Notes under the pieces: model-generated
Database searches by the model: none
What the model was told of the DNA's origin: nothing
The model's input: only the letters and a program-made list of their open reading frames with translations
Part shown: positions 33,278 through 43,083 of the stretch, in pieces
Position numbering within the stretch: the stretch's first letter is position 1
How the letters are laid out: the number at the start of each line of letters is the position of its first letter
Position numbers and translations under genes: made by a program
From: Microvirga sp052114605
Lineage (GTDB): Bacteria > Pseudomonadota > Alphaproteobacteria > Rhizobiales > Beijerinckiaceae
DNA length: 64,000 bases
Reading direction: 5' to 3'
Assembly: GCF_052114605.1 (NCBI RefSeq)
Contig: NZ_JBFRFB010000004.1
Location: 1 to 64,000, forward strand

Positions 33278-35224
33278 ATGATTGCCGAGAAAGCGCACGA
33301 TGCGGCGCCTGAGAAGGAGCGCTTCCAGCTTCTTGTCGACTCCGTCACCGATTACGCGATCTACATGCTCGATCCAATCGGGATCATCGCGAGCTGGAAT
33401 TCCGGAGCCCAGCGTTTCAAGGGCTATGTCGAGAGCGAGATTCTCGGGCAACATTTCTCACGCTTTTACCCAGAGGAAGATCGCGCGGCGGGTATGCCTC
33501 AGCGGGCCCTGGATACGGCCTATCGTGAGGGCAAGTTCGAAGCCGAAGGCTGGCGCATCCGCAAGGACGGCACCCGCTTCTGGGCCCATGTGGTCATCGA
33601 CCCGATCATCGACTCGAAAGGCAATCTGCTCGGCTTCGCCAAGATCACCCGTGACCTTACCGAGCGCCGTAAGGCGGAACGGGAGCTTAAGGAAAGCGAA
33701 GAGCGCTTTCGCCTGCTTGTGCAGGGCGTCACCGATTACGCCATCTACATGCTCGATCCGGAGGGCTATGTCACGAACTGGAACGCCGGGGCGCAGCGCA
33801 TCAAGGGCTACCAGGAACAAGAGATTACCGGCCGCCATTTCTCACAATTCTATACTGAAGAGGATCGTGCCTCGGGGCGCCCCGCACGCGCGCTCGAAAT
33901 CTCGAAACGCGACGGGCGGTTCGAGGCCGAAGGCTGGCGCATCCGCAAGGACGGTACCCGGTTCTGGGCCAGCGTCATCATCGATCCGATCTACGACGAG
34001 CGGAAAGAGCTGATCGGCTTCGCAAAGATTACCCGCGACATCACCGAGCGCCGCAAGACGCAGGAGGCGTTGGAGGAGGCTCAGGCTGCCTTGTTTCAGG
34101 CCCAGAAAATGGAGACCATCGGTCAGCTCACCGGCGGCATCGCCCACGATTTCAACAACCTGTTGACGATCATCGTCAACAATCTCGACTTCCTCACCCG
34201 CAACATAACCGGGTCGCGCGAGATCAAGCTGATCGAGAGCGCGCAGCATGCCGCTGCGCGCGGTGCAAAGCTGACGCAGCAGCTTCTCGCCTTCTCTCGC
34301 CGCCAGCCGCTCCAGCCTTCGTCTCACAATCCAAATATGCTCATCGGAGGCTTCGAGTCGGTACTGCGCCGGGCATGCGGTGAGATGGTGAGTCTTCACC
34401 TCTCCCTAGGTTCGCGGACAGCCTCCATCAGCGTGGACGGCGCGCAGTTCGAGGCTGCCCTCCTCAACCTCGTCGTCAACGCGCGTGATGCCATGCCGGA
34501 AGGCGGCATGTTGACAATTGCAACCAGGAACAGGACCTTGGAAGAGGGCGAGGCCCGTGCGCTCGGCATGCCGGTGGGCCGCTATGTGAGCATCGAGGTT
34601 CAGGATACGGGCACCGGCATGGCGCCGGATGTGGCGGCCAGGGTCTTCGAGCCGTTCTTCACGACCAAGGAAGTGGGCAAGGGCACAGGTCTCGGCCTGA
34701 GCCAGGTCTACGGCTTCATCACCCAGTCGGGCGGCCATATCGACGTGGGGAGCGTGCCCGGCCTCGGCACCACGATCACCATGCTTCTGCCGGCCATCGA
34801 GGGCGGTGGAGGAGAGAGCGAAGACGAGGCCCCGGACGAGATCTATGTGACCCGCGACAGCGCCGGCACTGTGCTGATCGTCGAGGACGAGCCGGCAGTG
34901 CTGGATGTCGCTACCCAGATCTTCGACAGCCTCGGCTACGATGTCCTGACCGCGACCGACGCCATCGCCGCGCTCGATGTCCTCGGCCGCGAGGGATCCA
35001 TCGATGTGCTCTTCAGCGACGTGATCATGCCCAACGGCATGAACGGTGTGGAACTGTCCCGCCGGGCCCGCGAGATGCGGCCCGGGATCAAGGTCCTGCT
35101 GGCCTCGGGCTACCCCATGTCGACGCTACCATCGCATGGTTTCGACGATGGTGTTTCCTTCATCAGCAAGCCTTATCGATGGACCGAACTCGCCGACAAG
35201 CTGCGCCTGCTGCGAACGGGGTAG
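33278..35224 (+). CDS. hybrid sensor histidine kinase with tandem PAS domains and receiver
   Basis: 648 residues, no membrane helix, so probably cytosolic. PAS1 about 13-130 and PAS2 about 140-257 are strikingly alike (both contain EAEGWRIRKDGTRFWA and FAKITRD.TERRK). A coiled linker leads to the HisKA H-box GGIAHDFNNLLT with His290, then the ATPase domain (NLVVNARDAM, DTGTGMAPDV, GKGTGLGLSQVYGF). A receiver domain begins near 535 (TVLIVEDEPAV) with phosphoacceptor Asp581 in FSDVIMPNG. Such soluble hybrid kinases often sense light, redox or small ligands; no output regulator gene is adjacent. Monocistronic by position. Confidence 0.92.
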   Translation: MIAEKAHDAAPEKERFQLLVDSVTDYAIYMLDPIGIIASWNSGAQRFKGYVESEILGQHFSRFYPEEDRAAGMPQRALDTAYREGKFEAEGWRIRKDGTRFWAHVVIDPIIDSKGNLLGFAKITRDLTERRKAERELKESEERFRLLVQGVTDYAIYMLDPEGYVTNWNAGAQRIKGYQEQEITGRHFSQFYTEEDRASGRPARALEISKRDGRFEAEGWRIRKDGTRFWASVIIDPIYDERKELIGFAKITRDITERRKTQEALEEAQAALFQAQKMETIGQLTGGIAHDFNNLLTIIVNNLDFLTRNITGSREIKLIESAQHAAARGAKLTQQLLAFSRRQPLQPSSHNPNMLIGGFESVLRRACGEMVSLHLSLGSRTASISVDGAQFEAALLNLVVNARDAMPEGGMLTIATRNRTLEEGEARALGMPVGRYVSIEVQDTGTGMAPDVAARVFEPFFTTKEVGKGTGLGLSQVYGFITQSGGHIDVGSVPGLGTTITMLLPAIEGGGGESEDEAPDEIYVTRDSAGTVLIVEDEPAVLDVATQIFDSLGYDVLTATDAIAALDVLGREGSIDVLFSDVIMPNGMNGVELSRRAREMRPGIKVLLASGYPMSTLPSHGFDDGVSFISKPYRWTELADKLRLLRTG

Positions 35225-35319
35225 GCAATTCATCGCCTCCGGTGATGGGAAGGATCGGGAAATTTGATTGGCGTCCGGCCTGCTCCTGACGCTAGCTTTC
35301 CTGCGAAAGCAGGATTGCC

Positions 35320-35955
35320 ATGTACCAGCCGCCCCATTTCCGCGAAGACCGCCTCGAGGTCCAGCACGCCCTCATCAGAGCCCATCCGCTCGGGCTACTC
35401 GTCACGAACGGCAGGTCGGGGCTGTTCGCGAATCCGATTCCGTTCGCACTCGATCCGACCGCATCGTCGCTGGGCACCTTGCGGGCTCATCTGTCGCGAG
35501 CCAATCCGCAATGGAAGGATTTCGACCCTAAGCAGGAAGTGCTGGTCGTGTTCCAGGGGGTCGAGACCTACATCACACCATCCTGGTACGAGACGAAGCG
35601 CGAGCACGGCAAGGTCGTGCCGACCTGGAACTACGCCATCGTGCAGGCCTATGGCCGCATGAAGACCGTCGATGATCCCGCTTGGCTCCTGCAGCAGATC
35701 ACCGCGATCACGGATGTGCGGGAAGCAAGTCGCGCAGAGCCCTGGTCCGTCAACGACGCACCTTCCGATTATCTGGCTGGACAGCTCAAGGGCATCGTCG
35801 GCATTGAGGTCGAGATCACACGGATCGAGGGCAAATGGAAGGTCAGCCAGAACCGGTCGGAGGCCGACCGCCGTGGAGTTGCGGAGGGACTGCGTGTCGC
35901 GGGCGATGAGGCCGCGCATCGCATGGCGGAGCTGGTGGACAAGCGGGGCGCATAG
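35320..35955 (+). CDS. FMN-binding negative transcriptional regulator, PaiB family
   Basis: 211 residues. MYQPPHFREDRLEVQHALIRAHPLGLLVT is the PaiB opening; FQGVETYITPSWYETKREHGKVVPTWNYAIVQAYG is the core flavin-binding segment; QLKGIVGIEVEITRIEGKWKVSQNR closes the domain. B. subtilis PaiB was named from its effect on protease and sporulation genes; most relatives have a pyridoxamine-phosphate-oxidase-like fold and may be flavin or redox proteins rather than DNA-binding. Monocistronic. Confidence 0.9.
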   Translation: MYQPPHFREDRLEVQHALIRAHPLGLLVTNGRSGLFANPIPFALDPTASSLGTLRAHLSRANPQWKDFDPKQEVLVVFQGVETYITPSWYETKREHGKVVPTWNYAIVQAYGRMKTVDDPAWLLQQITAITDVREASRAEPWSVNDAPSDYLAGQLKGIVGIEVEITRIEGKWKVSQNRSEADRRGVAEGLRVAGDEAAHRMAELVDKRGA

Positions 35956-35979
35956 CGCCTTCCTCTACCCCATAGCCCT

Positions 35980-36077
35980 TATCCTGAGTGTCTGGCCGAT
36001 AAAGCGCTGGCAACCCTCTTCCCCCTTGTGGGGAGGGAAACCTGCGCTCTATCCTTTTCCGGCCAGACTCCCAGGAT
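35980..36077. repeat. short interspersed repeat of the CCCTCCCCC family, copy 3
   Basis: ATCCTGAGTGTCTGGCCG at the left and CGGCCAGACTCCCAGGAT at the right are inverted; between them is CCCTCTTCCCCCTTGTGGGGAGGGAAACC. Arms and core match sequence at both edges of the long copies at 23355 and 53456. Confidence 0.7.
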
Positions 36078-36144
36078 GAGGTTGGTGATTGTGGCACTTG
36101 ACCCGCCTCTTCCCGTTTGCGCCGGTTGCGGATAAACCTTGCCC

Positions 36145-36753
36145 ATGACCGATGGCCTGATCCTACATCCCGATAACAAGACCCGCTGCTGGTGGCCCGG
36201 CACGGACCCGTTCTATGTCGAGTATCACGACACCGAATGGGGCGTGCCCGAATTCGATGACCGCGCCCTGTTCGAGAAGCTGATCCTCGACGGTTTCCAG
36301 GCCGGATTGTCGTGGATCACGATCCTGCGCAAGCGCGAGAATTTCCGCAGCGCCTTTGCCGGTTTCGATCCTGCAATCATCGCCCGTTTCGACGATGCCC
36401 AGGTCGAAGCGCTGATGCTAGACCCCGGCATCGTGCGCAACCGCGCCAAGATCGTTGCGACGATTGCAGGAGCGCGCGCATGGCTCGATATCCAGGAGCG
36501 CGGCGGCTTCTCGCAGTATCTCTGGAATTTCATCGACGGTCGCCCGATTCAGAACAACCTGAAAAGCCGCCGCGACGTACAGCCTGAAACGGATGTGTCG
36601 CGGCGCATCTCCAAGGCTCTGAAGGCGGAAGGCTTCAACTTCGTCGGCCCCACTATCGTCTACGCCTTCATGCAGGCGGTCGGCATGGCGAATGACCATC
36701 TTACCGGCTGCTATCGTCACGCGGAATGTGCGGCGCTCGCAGAGAAGCTTTGA
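36145..36753 (+). CDS. tag: DNA-3-methyladenine glycosylase I (Tag)
   Basis: 202 residues. Removes 3-methyladenine from alkylated DNA. The motif RCWWPGTDPFYVEYHDTEWGVPEFDD at the N-terminus, GLSWITILRKRENFR, and the C-terminal GFNFVGPTIVYAFMQAVGMANDH with HLTGCYRHAEC (zinc ligands Cys and His) are the Tag marks. The ATG at 36145 was chosen over the TTG at 36139. It overlaps the HD-domain gene by one base (TGATG). Confidence 0.93.
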   Translation: MTDGLILHPDNKTRCWWPGTDPFYVEYHDTEWGVPEFDDRALFEKLILDGFQAGLSWITILRKRENFRSAFAGFDPAIIARFDDAQVEALMLDPGIVRNRAKIVATIAGARAWLDIQERGGFSQYLWNFIDGRPIQNNLKSRRDVQPETDVSRRISKALKAEGFNFVGPTIVYAFMQAVGMANDHLTGCYRHAECAALAEKL

Positions 36754-37346
36754 TGGCCAAGGAACCCCGCGTCTGGCAGCGGATGCTTTCAGGCCGCCGC
36801 CTCAACCTGCTCGATCCCTCGCCGCTCGACGTGGAACTCGACGACATCGCCCACGGCCTTGCGCGCGTCGCGCGCTGGAACGGGCAGACAATCGGCGCGC
36901 ATATCTTCTCCGTCGCGCAGCACAGCCTGCTTGTCGAAGCGATCGCAAACCATCTCGACCCCGAAATGCCGCGCGCCACGCGGCTTGCGGTGCTCTTGCA
37001 CGACGCGCCGGAATACGTGATCGGCGACATCATCTCGCCGTTCAAGGCAGTGATCGGCGATGCCTATAAATCCATCGAGGCAGGATTGCTCGGCGCGATC
37101 CATCTGCATTTCGGCTTGCCTGCATCGCAAAGCGCGGCCCTGAAGCGTTTCATCAAGCAGGCAGACCGGCAGGCCGCCTTTCTCGAAGCCACGCATCTCG
37201 CAGGCTTCGGCCACGAGGAAGCCATCAAGTTCTTCGGCCGACCCGATCCCCTGCCCCGCAGCGTGCTCACATTCCTCGAACCCTGGCCCGTGGCGCAGGC
37301 GGAGGAGATGTTTCAGGAGCATGTGGTTGCGGCTTTGGGGAGTTGA
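36753..37346 (+). CDS. HD domain family hydrolase
   Basis: 197 residues, a metal-dependent phosphohydrolase. HD motif set: SVAQHSLLVEAIA, VLLHDAPEYVIGDI (the HD pair) and IKQADRQAAFLEA. The opening WQRMLSGRRLNLLDPSP is characteristic of a YfbR-like group, some of which dephosphorylate nucleotides. Translationally coupled to tag through TGATG, suggesting a joint repair or nucleotide clean-up role. Confidence 0.85.
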   Translation: MAKEPRVWQRMLSGRRLNLLDPSPLDVELDDIAHGLARVARWNGQTIGAHIFSVAQHSLLVEAIANHLDPEMPRATRLAVLLHDAPEYVIGDIISPFKAVIGDAYKSIEAGLLGAIHLHFGLPASQSAALKRFIKQADRQAAFLEATHLAGFGHEEAIKFFGRPDPLPRSVLTFLEPWPVAQAEEMFQEHVVAALGS

Positions 37347-37522
37347 GGCGGAGTCTTATAGGGTGAAGAGACAACCACCCCTCGACGTTATGGCCGGTGA
37401 TGACGTGGGTAAACTGGCGGACGCTTCAGTCGCTCAATTCTTGACTTGAGAGCCCGTGCTCACCAACGCGTGCGCCAATTTGCGGAATCGTGTAAGTCTC
37501 CGCCTCACACGAGCCGGATCAC

Positions 37523-38041
37523 ATGCCCACTCTCCACGTCAGCCCCCTCTCCCGCCTCCACGTTACGGTTGCCGAAACGCGCGCCTCTCATGTGCTCAGC
37601 CTCATGGGAACGGGAGCGAAGATCGAGCGGCCTGCCGCCATTGCGGCGGATCGTCATCTGTTCATCGGCGTCAGCGATATCGTCGAGCCGCTGGAGGGGC
37701 ATATTCTCGCTCAAGCCAGTCACATGGAGCAGGTTCTCACCTTCGTGCGAGGCTGGGATCGGGAGCGTCCCATCGTGATCCATTGCTGGGCCGGCATCAG
37801 CCGCTCGACCGCGGGCGCTTATATCGCCGCCTGCGCCCTGGCGCCGGAGCGCGACGAGGCGGAGATCGCGAATACACTTCGAGCCGCCTCGCCCATGGCC
37901 ACGCCGAATGCGCGCTTCGTGGCCCTGGCCGACGATCTTCTCGGCCGCAACGGCCGCATGGTCGATGCCATCAGCGCCATCGGGCGCGGGGCGGACGCTA
38001 TGGAGGGCACGCCCTTCATGTTACAGCTTAGCAGGAACTAA
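37523..38041 (+). CDS. tyrosine phosphatase family protein
   Basis: 172 residues. HCWAGISRS carries the CX5R phosphatase signature, with nucleophile Cys88 and Arg94, in the dual-specificity-like fold; IGVSDIVEP would supply the general-acid Asp. Cytosolic, no signal peptide. The ATG at 37523 gives MPTLHVSPLS. The upstream DNA (37347-37522) shows no feature beyond a fragment TTATGGCCGGTGATGACG of the palindromic repeats. Confidence 0.82.
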   Translation: MPTLHVSPLSRLHVTVAETRASHVLSLMGTGAKIERPAAIAADRHLFIGVSDIVEPLEGHILAQASHMEQVLTFVRGWDRERPIVIHCWAGISRSTAGAYIAACALAPERDEAEIANTLRAASPMATPNARFVALADDLLGRNGRMVDAISAIGRGADAMEGTPFMLQLSRN

Positions 38042-38088
38042 CCGATTCCGCTTATGCCGGGCCGTCCCGGACCATCAAGAGGCCATCC

Positions 38089-40779
38089 GTGGACGCGCTC
38101 GAACTTCTTCTCATCCTGGCCATCGGCGTGCTGCCGCTGGGCATCATCGTCGGCGTGATCGTGGCCCTCGTGGTCGGGATATCCGCCAAGAAGAGCCTGG
38201 TTGTTCTTCAGGATCGTCTCAACAGGATGGAAGGTGAGTTGCGCCTGTTGAAAGCGCAGGCAGCTCCTCCCCCGTCGGAGCCGACGACGCAGGCAGCGGA
38301 AGCGGCCCCGATCATTGAAACGCATCCTGCGCAACCGGAAGAGCCTCGTTTCACCGCACCTGTTCCCGCCATTCCGGCAGCACCGGCACAGCCTGCGCCA
38401 CCGCGCCAGGGTTTCGAGGAAAAGCTCGGTTCCCGTTGGGCCGTGTGGGTCGGCGGCGTGGCGCTGGCGCTCGGCGGCATCTTCCTCGTGCGTTATTCCA
38501 TCGAGCAGAATCTTCTTCAGCCGGAAACCCGCATTGCGCTTGGCGGTCTCTTCGCTCTGGCGCTCATCGGCACCGGCGAGTGGCTGCGCCGCCGCGAGAG
38601 CGCTTTCGCGCTGCCCGGCATTCCCAGCGCCAATGTGCCGAGCATCCTGACCGCCGCCGGAACCTGCACCGCCTTTGCCACGGCCTACGCGGCCTATGCG
38701 CTCTACGACCTGATCAGCTCTGCCGCGACCTTCGTGCTGCTCGGCATCATCGCAGTCCTGACCATGGTGGCCGCGACGCTCCATGGCCCGGTGCTGGCGG
38801 CGCTCGGCCTCATTGGCGCCATGGGAAGCCCGCTCCTCGTCTCCTCGGACGATCCGCAGCCCTGGGCACTCGTGATCTATCTCGCCTTCGTGATGCTGCC
38901 CGCCTTCGGCGTGGCGCGCCTGCGCCTCTGGCGCTGGCTGGCGCTCGCCGCCTCTGTCGGAGCCCTGATGTGGGCCTTCCCGATTTTCTTCATCGAACCA
39001 TCCAACACCCTGCCCGCCATGGTGCATCTCGTGCTCCAGGCCGGTCTCGCCGCCTTCTTCCTCGGCATCGATCCCTATCGTCATGTGCCGGATGAAGAGG
39101 CACGGACAGACAGGTTCGCGAGCGCGGTGCTCGCCGCCTTTGCGGCAACGGGCATCGTCGTGGCGAGTGCCGTCGTGACGGGCGACGGACGCCCGGTCTT
39201 CGTGACGGCCCTGGCCTTCGTGCTGCTGGCGGCGGGCTTTCGCGCCGCTTCCGTCGCTTCGGCGACAGCCAGCGCGGCGTTGCTGGCAGCGGGAGCCCTT
39301 CTGGTCTGGCCGCTCGCAAGCGACATCGGCGATACGCCGGAGAACCTGTTCTACCAGTCCGGGGACGCCTTCGCCGTTCGTCCGCACGCGCTCAGCACCT
39401 ACCTGATCCTCGCCGCGCTTCTGCCGGCTTTCATCGCCTGTGCGTCCCTGTTGCGGCTGGCCATATCGCGAAACCTGCGCCTGCCGGTTGCCGCCTGGTA
39501 TGCCGGTGCCGCAAGCGTCGGGCCGCTGCTCGCGCTCATCGCCGCCTATTGGCGGGTCACGAATTTCGAGCGCAGCCTGTCCTTTGCCGTGGTCGCGGGC
39601 GTGGTGGGCCTTGCCTTCGTGCTGGCCTCGCAATGGCTGATGCGCCGGAGCGAGAACGGCGCCATCCGCCTCGGCCTCGGCGCAACGGCCTCCGCCGCGC
39701 TGGCCGCCCTGGCGCTCGGCCTCACCTTCGCTCTCGACAAGGGCATGCTGACGGTCGCCTTCGCGCTCGCCGCGCTTGGCACAGCCTGGATTTCGGAGCG
39801 CATCGCAATCCCGACCCTTCGCTACGCGGTGGGTGCCATCGGCCTCATCATCCTCGGCCGCCTCATCTGGAGCCCGACCATCGTCGGTGGGGACCCTGGG
39901 CCGGTGATCTTCAACTGGCTGCTATGGGGCTATGGCTTTCCGGCAATTGCCTTCCTGCTGGCAAGCCGCCTGCTGGAGCGCTCCGGTCGCGACCGTATCG
40001 TGCAGCTGACTGAGAGCTTGAGCATCGTCTTTGCGGTCTTCCTGGTCTTCTTCGAGATCCGCCACGCGCTCCACGCGGGCAATCCTCTGGCCACGGATTT
40101 CAGCCTCATGGAGGCGGGCCTCCTTGCGACAGAAAGTCTCGTCTTCGCGATCCTGCTCACCCGCCTCGACGTGAGAAGGGCCGATCCGGTCTACCGTTGG
40201 GGTTCCTTGATCTTCAAGGTCGTCTCTTTCGGGCTCGCGGCCATCGGGCTCCTCGTGGTCGAGAACCCGCTCATCACCAACGACGAGATTGTGGGTGGGA
40301 TCGTTTTCAACAGCCTGATCATCGCCTATCTGCTGCCCTCGATCCTGGCCGGAGCCTTGGCCCTGACGGAGCGGAATGTCCGGCCATGGTCGTATTCCAT
40401 GGCCTCCGCAATTCTCGCTCTCGCCCTGCAATGGGCCTATGTGGCCCTGCAAATTCGGCTGATTTTCCAGGGTCCTCACCTTGGCATCTTCTGGCGAGGC
40501 TTCAGCCAGGGCGAGCAATGGAGTTATTCGGTGGCGCTCCTCGTCATCGGCATCGCCCTGCTCGGCTTCGGCCTGCTGCGGGACAACCGCTTTGCGCGCC
40601 TCGCCTCGGCGGTCTACCTTGTTCTCGCCGTTCTGAAGGTGTTCATCATCGACCTCGCTAACCTGGAGGGCGTGATGCGAGCCCTGTCATTTATCGGCCT
40701 CGGGCTTGTTCTCATCGGCATCGGCCTCGTTTATCAGAGGCTCCTCGCACAACGACCGAGCAATGCCGCAATCTCGTGA
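38089..40779 (+). CDS. DUF2339 polytopic membrane protein
   Basis: 896 residues. N-terminal helix (LLLILAIGVLPLGIIVGVIVAL), then a coiled segment (KKSLVVLQDRLNRMEGELRLL), a Pro/Ala-rich linker, then more than twenty hydrophobic helices. LGSRWAVWVGGVALALGGIFLVRYSIEQ is the DUF2339 landmark, and the C-terminal FIGLGLVLIGIGLVYQRLL closes the domain. Function unknown; probably inner-membrane, possibly glycan- or lipid-related. 47 bp after the phosphatase and 36 bp before xseB. Confidence 0.88.
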   Translation: MDALELLLILAIGVLPLGIIVGVIVALVVGISAKKSLVVLQDRLNRMEGELRLLKAQAAPPPSEPTTQAAEAAPIIETHPAQPEEPRFTAPVPAIPAAPAQPAPPRQGFEEKLGSRWAVWVGGVALALGGIFLVRYSIEQNLLQPETRIALGGLFALALIGTGEWLRRRESAFALPGIPSANVPSILTAAGTCTAFATAYAAYALYDLISSAATFVLLGIIAVLTMVAATLHGPVLAALGLIGAMGSPLLVSSDDPQPWALVIYLAFVMLPAFGVARLRLWRWLALAASVGALMWAFPIFFIEPSNTLPAMVHLVLQAGLAAFFLGIDPYRHVPDEEARTDRFASAVLAAFAATGIVVASAVVTGDGRPVFVTALAFVLLAAGFRAASVASATASAALLAAGALLVWPLASDIGDTPENLFYQSGDAFAVRPHALSTYLILAALLPAFIACASLLRLAISRNLRLPVAAWYAGAASVGPLLALIAAYWRVTNFERSLSFAVVAGVVGLAFVLASQWLMRRSENGAIRLGLGATASAALAALALGLTFALDKGMLTVAFALAALGTAWISERIAIPTLRYAVGAIGLIILGRLIWSPTIVGGDPGPVIFNWLLWGYGFPAIAFLLASRLLERSGRDRIVQLTESLSIVFAVFLVFFEIRHALHAGNPLATDFSLMEAGLLATESLVFAILLTRLDVRRADPVYRWGSLIFKVVSFGLAAIGLLVVENPLITNDEIVGGIVFNSLIIAYLLPSILAGALALTERNVRPWSYSMASAILALALQWAYVALQIRLIFQGPHLGIFWRGFSQGEQWSYSVALLVIGIALLGFGLLRDNRFARLASAVYLVLAVLKVFIIDLANLEGVMRALSFIGLGLVLIGIGLVYQRLLAQRPSNAAIS

Positions 40780-40815
40780 GAGAGCGGCCCAACGACATTT
40801 CTGGCGGATCACTGC

Positions 40816-41064
40816 ATGACCGATACCACGTCCATCAAGACCCTCCCCTTCGAGAAGGCCCTAGCCGAGCTTGAGGATATCGTCCGCCGGCTGGAGCGCG
40901 GAGACGTGCCTCTGGAAGATTCGATTGCCATCTACGAGCGCGGCGAAGCCCTGAAGAAGCATTGCGAGCAGCTTCTCAAGAAGGCGGAAGCCCGCATCGA
41001 GAAGATCACCATCGGCCCCGACGGCGTCGCCTCCGGCACGGCCCCGCTCGACGTGGCCGAATAG
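40816..41064 (+). CDS. xseB: exodeoxyribonuclease VII small subunit XseB
   Basis: 82 residues, normal length. LPFEKALAELEDIVRRLERGDVPLEDSIAIYERGEALKKHCEQLLKKAEARIEKI is the whole XseB domain in outline (long amphipathic helices). It binds XseA to degrade single-stranded DNA. Placement before dxs is the common bacterial order. Confidence 0.93.
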   Translation: MTDTTSIKTLPFEKALAELEDIVRRLERGDVPLEDSIAIYERGEALKKHCEQLLKKAEARIEKITIGPDGVASGTAPLDVAE

Positions 41065-41159
41065 TCAAGGTTCGAGGAAATGCCTGGACTTCATTTGACC
41101 GGGCCTGCCCTCCTCCTTATCTCCATGGTTTGCCCCTGGGCGTAAATCCGCGCGAGAGT

Positions 41160-43070
41160 ATGTTGTCCACACCCCTCCTCGACACCATCAAGACCCCGGA
41201 AGACCTCCGTCAGCTTCCTGAGAATCAGCTCAGGCAGGTGGCGGATGAGCTGCGGACCGAGACGATCAGCGCCGTGTCTGTGACCGGCGGCCATCTCGGC
41301 GCGGGTTTAGGCGTCGTGGAACTGACGGTGGCCCTGCACTACGTGTTCGACACCCCCAACGACCGGGTGATCTGGGACGTGGGCCATCAGGCCTATCCGC
41401 ACAAGATCCTCACCGGCCGCCGCGACCGCATCCGCACCCTGCGGCAGGCCGATGGCCTGTCGGGCTTCACCAAGCGCTCGGAGAGCGAATACGACCCCTT
41501 CGGCGCGGCCCATTCCTCCACCTCGATCTCGGCGGGCCTCGGCATGGCCGTGGCGCGAGACTTGGAGGGCCGGAAGAACAACGTGATCGCCGTGATCGGC
41601 GACGGCGCCATGTCCGCCGGTATGGCCTATGAGGCCATGAACAACGCAGGCGCCATGCATTCGCGCCTCATCGTCATCCTCAACGACAACGACATGTCCA
41701 TCGCGCCGCCCACCGGCGCCATGTCGTCCTATCTCGCCCGCCTCGTTTCCGGCGGCACCTATCGCGGCATCCGCGAGACCGCCAAGCAGCTGGCGAAAAA
41801 GTTGCCGAAATTCATCTACGAGAAGGCCCAGCGCGCCGAGGAATTCGCCCGCGGCTTCTGGACCGGCGGCACGATGTTCGAGGAGCTCGGCTTCTATTAT
41901 GTCGGCCCCATCGACGGCCATAACCTCGACCACCTGCTGCCGATCCTGAAGAACGTGCGCGATACGGGCACCGGCCCGATCCTGGTCCATGTGGTCACGC
42001 AGAAGGGCAAGGGCTACGCGCCCGCGGAAGCCGCCGCCGACAAGTATCACGGCGTCGTCACCTTCGACGTGGTGACCGGCGCGCAAACCAAGGCCAAGGC
42101 CAATGCGCCCTCCTACACCAAGGTGTTCGGCGAGAGCCTAATCAAGGAAGCGCAAGCCGACGACAAGATCGTCGCCGTGACAGCCGCCATGCCCACCGGC
42201 ACGGGCATCGACATGTTCGGCAAGGAATTCCCGGCCCGCACCTTCGATGTCGGCATCGCCGAGCAGCACGCGGTGACGTTTGCCGCCGGCATGGCGACGG
42301 AAGGCTACAAGCCGTTCTGCGCGATCTATTCCACCTTCATGCAGCGCGCCTACGACCAGATCGTGCACGACGTCGCGATCCAGAACCTGCCGGTGCGCTT
42401 CGCCCTCGACCGGGCGGGCCTTGTGGGCGCCGATGGCGCGACCCATGCAGGCTCCTTCGACATCGCCTATCTCGGCTGCCTGCCCAACATGGTCATCATG
42501 GCCGCCGCCGACGAGGCGGAGTTGGTGCACATGGTGGCGACCGCCGCGGCCTACGATACCGGACCCATCGCCTTCCGCTATCCGCGCGGAGAAGGTGTGG
42601 GCGTCGACATGCCCGAGAAGGGCATTCCGCTGGAGATCGGCAAGGGCCGCATCGTCAAGGAAGGCAGCCGCATCGCCCTTCTCTCGCTCGGCACGCGTCT
42701 TGCCGAAGCACTGAAGGCCGCCGAGGAGTTGGAGGCGCGAGGCCTCTCCACCACCGTGGCCGATGCCCGCTTCGCCAAGCCCCTCGACGAGGAACTGATC
42801 CTTCGCCTTGCCCGCGACCACGAGGTTCTCGTCACCATCGAGGAAGGCTCCATCGGCGGCTTCGGCTCCTTCGTGATGCAATTGCTCGCCGACAAGGGCG
42901 CGCTGGATCGCGGGACGCTGAAGGTGCGCTCCATGGTGCTGCCGGACATCTATCAGGATCAGGACAAGCCCGAGCGCATGTATTCGCAGGCGGGCCTCGA
43001 CGCGGCAGGGATCGTCACCAAGGTGTTCGAGGCGCTCGGCCGGGAAGAGACGCGCAAGGCGCGGGCTTGA
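41160..43070 (+). CDS. dxs: 1-deoxy-D-xylulose-5-phosphate synthase Dxs
   Basis: 636 residues. Condenses pyruvate and glyceraldehyde 3-phosphate with thiamine diphosphate, the first step of the MEP isoprenoid route. The ATG at 41160 gives MLSTPLLDTIKTPEDLRQLP. Thiamine-binding signature GDGAMSAGMAYEAMNNAG, with VGHQAYPHKILTGRRD upstream and GIAEQHAVTFAAGMA downstream. An open frame extends back to 40962 through xseB and was ignored. A palindromic repeat follows the stop. Confidence 0.95.
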   Translation: MLSTPLLDTIKTPEDLRQLPENQLRQVADELRTETISAVSVTGGHLGAGLGVVELTVALHYVFDTPNDRVIWDVGHQAYPHKILTGRRDRIRTLRQADGLSGFTKRSESEYDPFGAAHSSTSISAGLGMAVARDLEGRKNNVIAVIGDGAMSAGMAYEAMNNAGAMHSRLIVILNDNDMSIAPPTGAMSSYLARLVSGGTYRGIRETAKQLAKKLPKFIYEKAQRAEEFARGFWTGGTMFEELGFYYVGPIDGHNLDHLLPILKNVRDTGTGPILVHVVTQKGKGYAPAEAAADKYHGVVTFDVVTGAQTKAKANAPSYTKVFGESLIKEAQADDKIVAVTAAMPTGTGIDMFGKEFPARTFDVGIAEQHAVTFAAGMATEGYKPFCAIYSTFMQRAYDQIVHDVAIQNLPVRFALDRAGLVGADGATHAGSFDIAYLGCLPNMVIMAAADEAELVHMVATAAAYDTGPIAFRYPRGEGVGVDMPEKGIPLEIGKGRIVKEGSRIALLSLGTRLAEALKAAEELEARGLSTTVADARFAKPLDEELILRLARDHEVLVTIEEGSIGGFGSFVMQLLADKGALDRGTLKVRSMVLPDIYQDQDKPERMYSQAGLDAAGIVTKVFEALGREETRKARA

Positions 43071-43083
43071 AGCACAAAACCTC

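Noticed and set aside
38038..39633. Minus-strand open frame of 531 codons
   Set aside because: Antisense to the DUF2339 gene; composition is of the shadow type.
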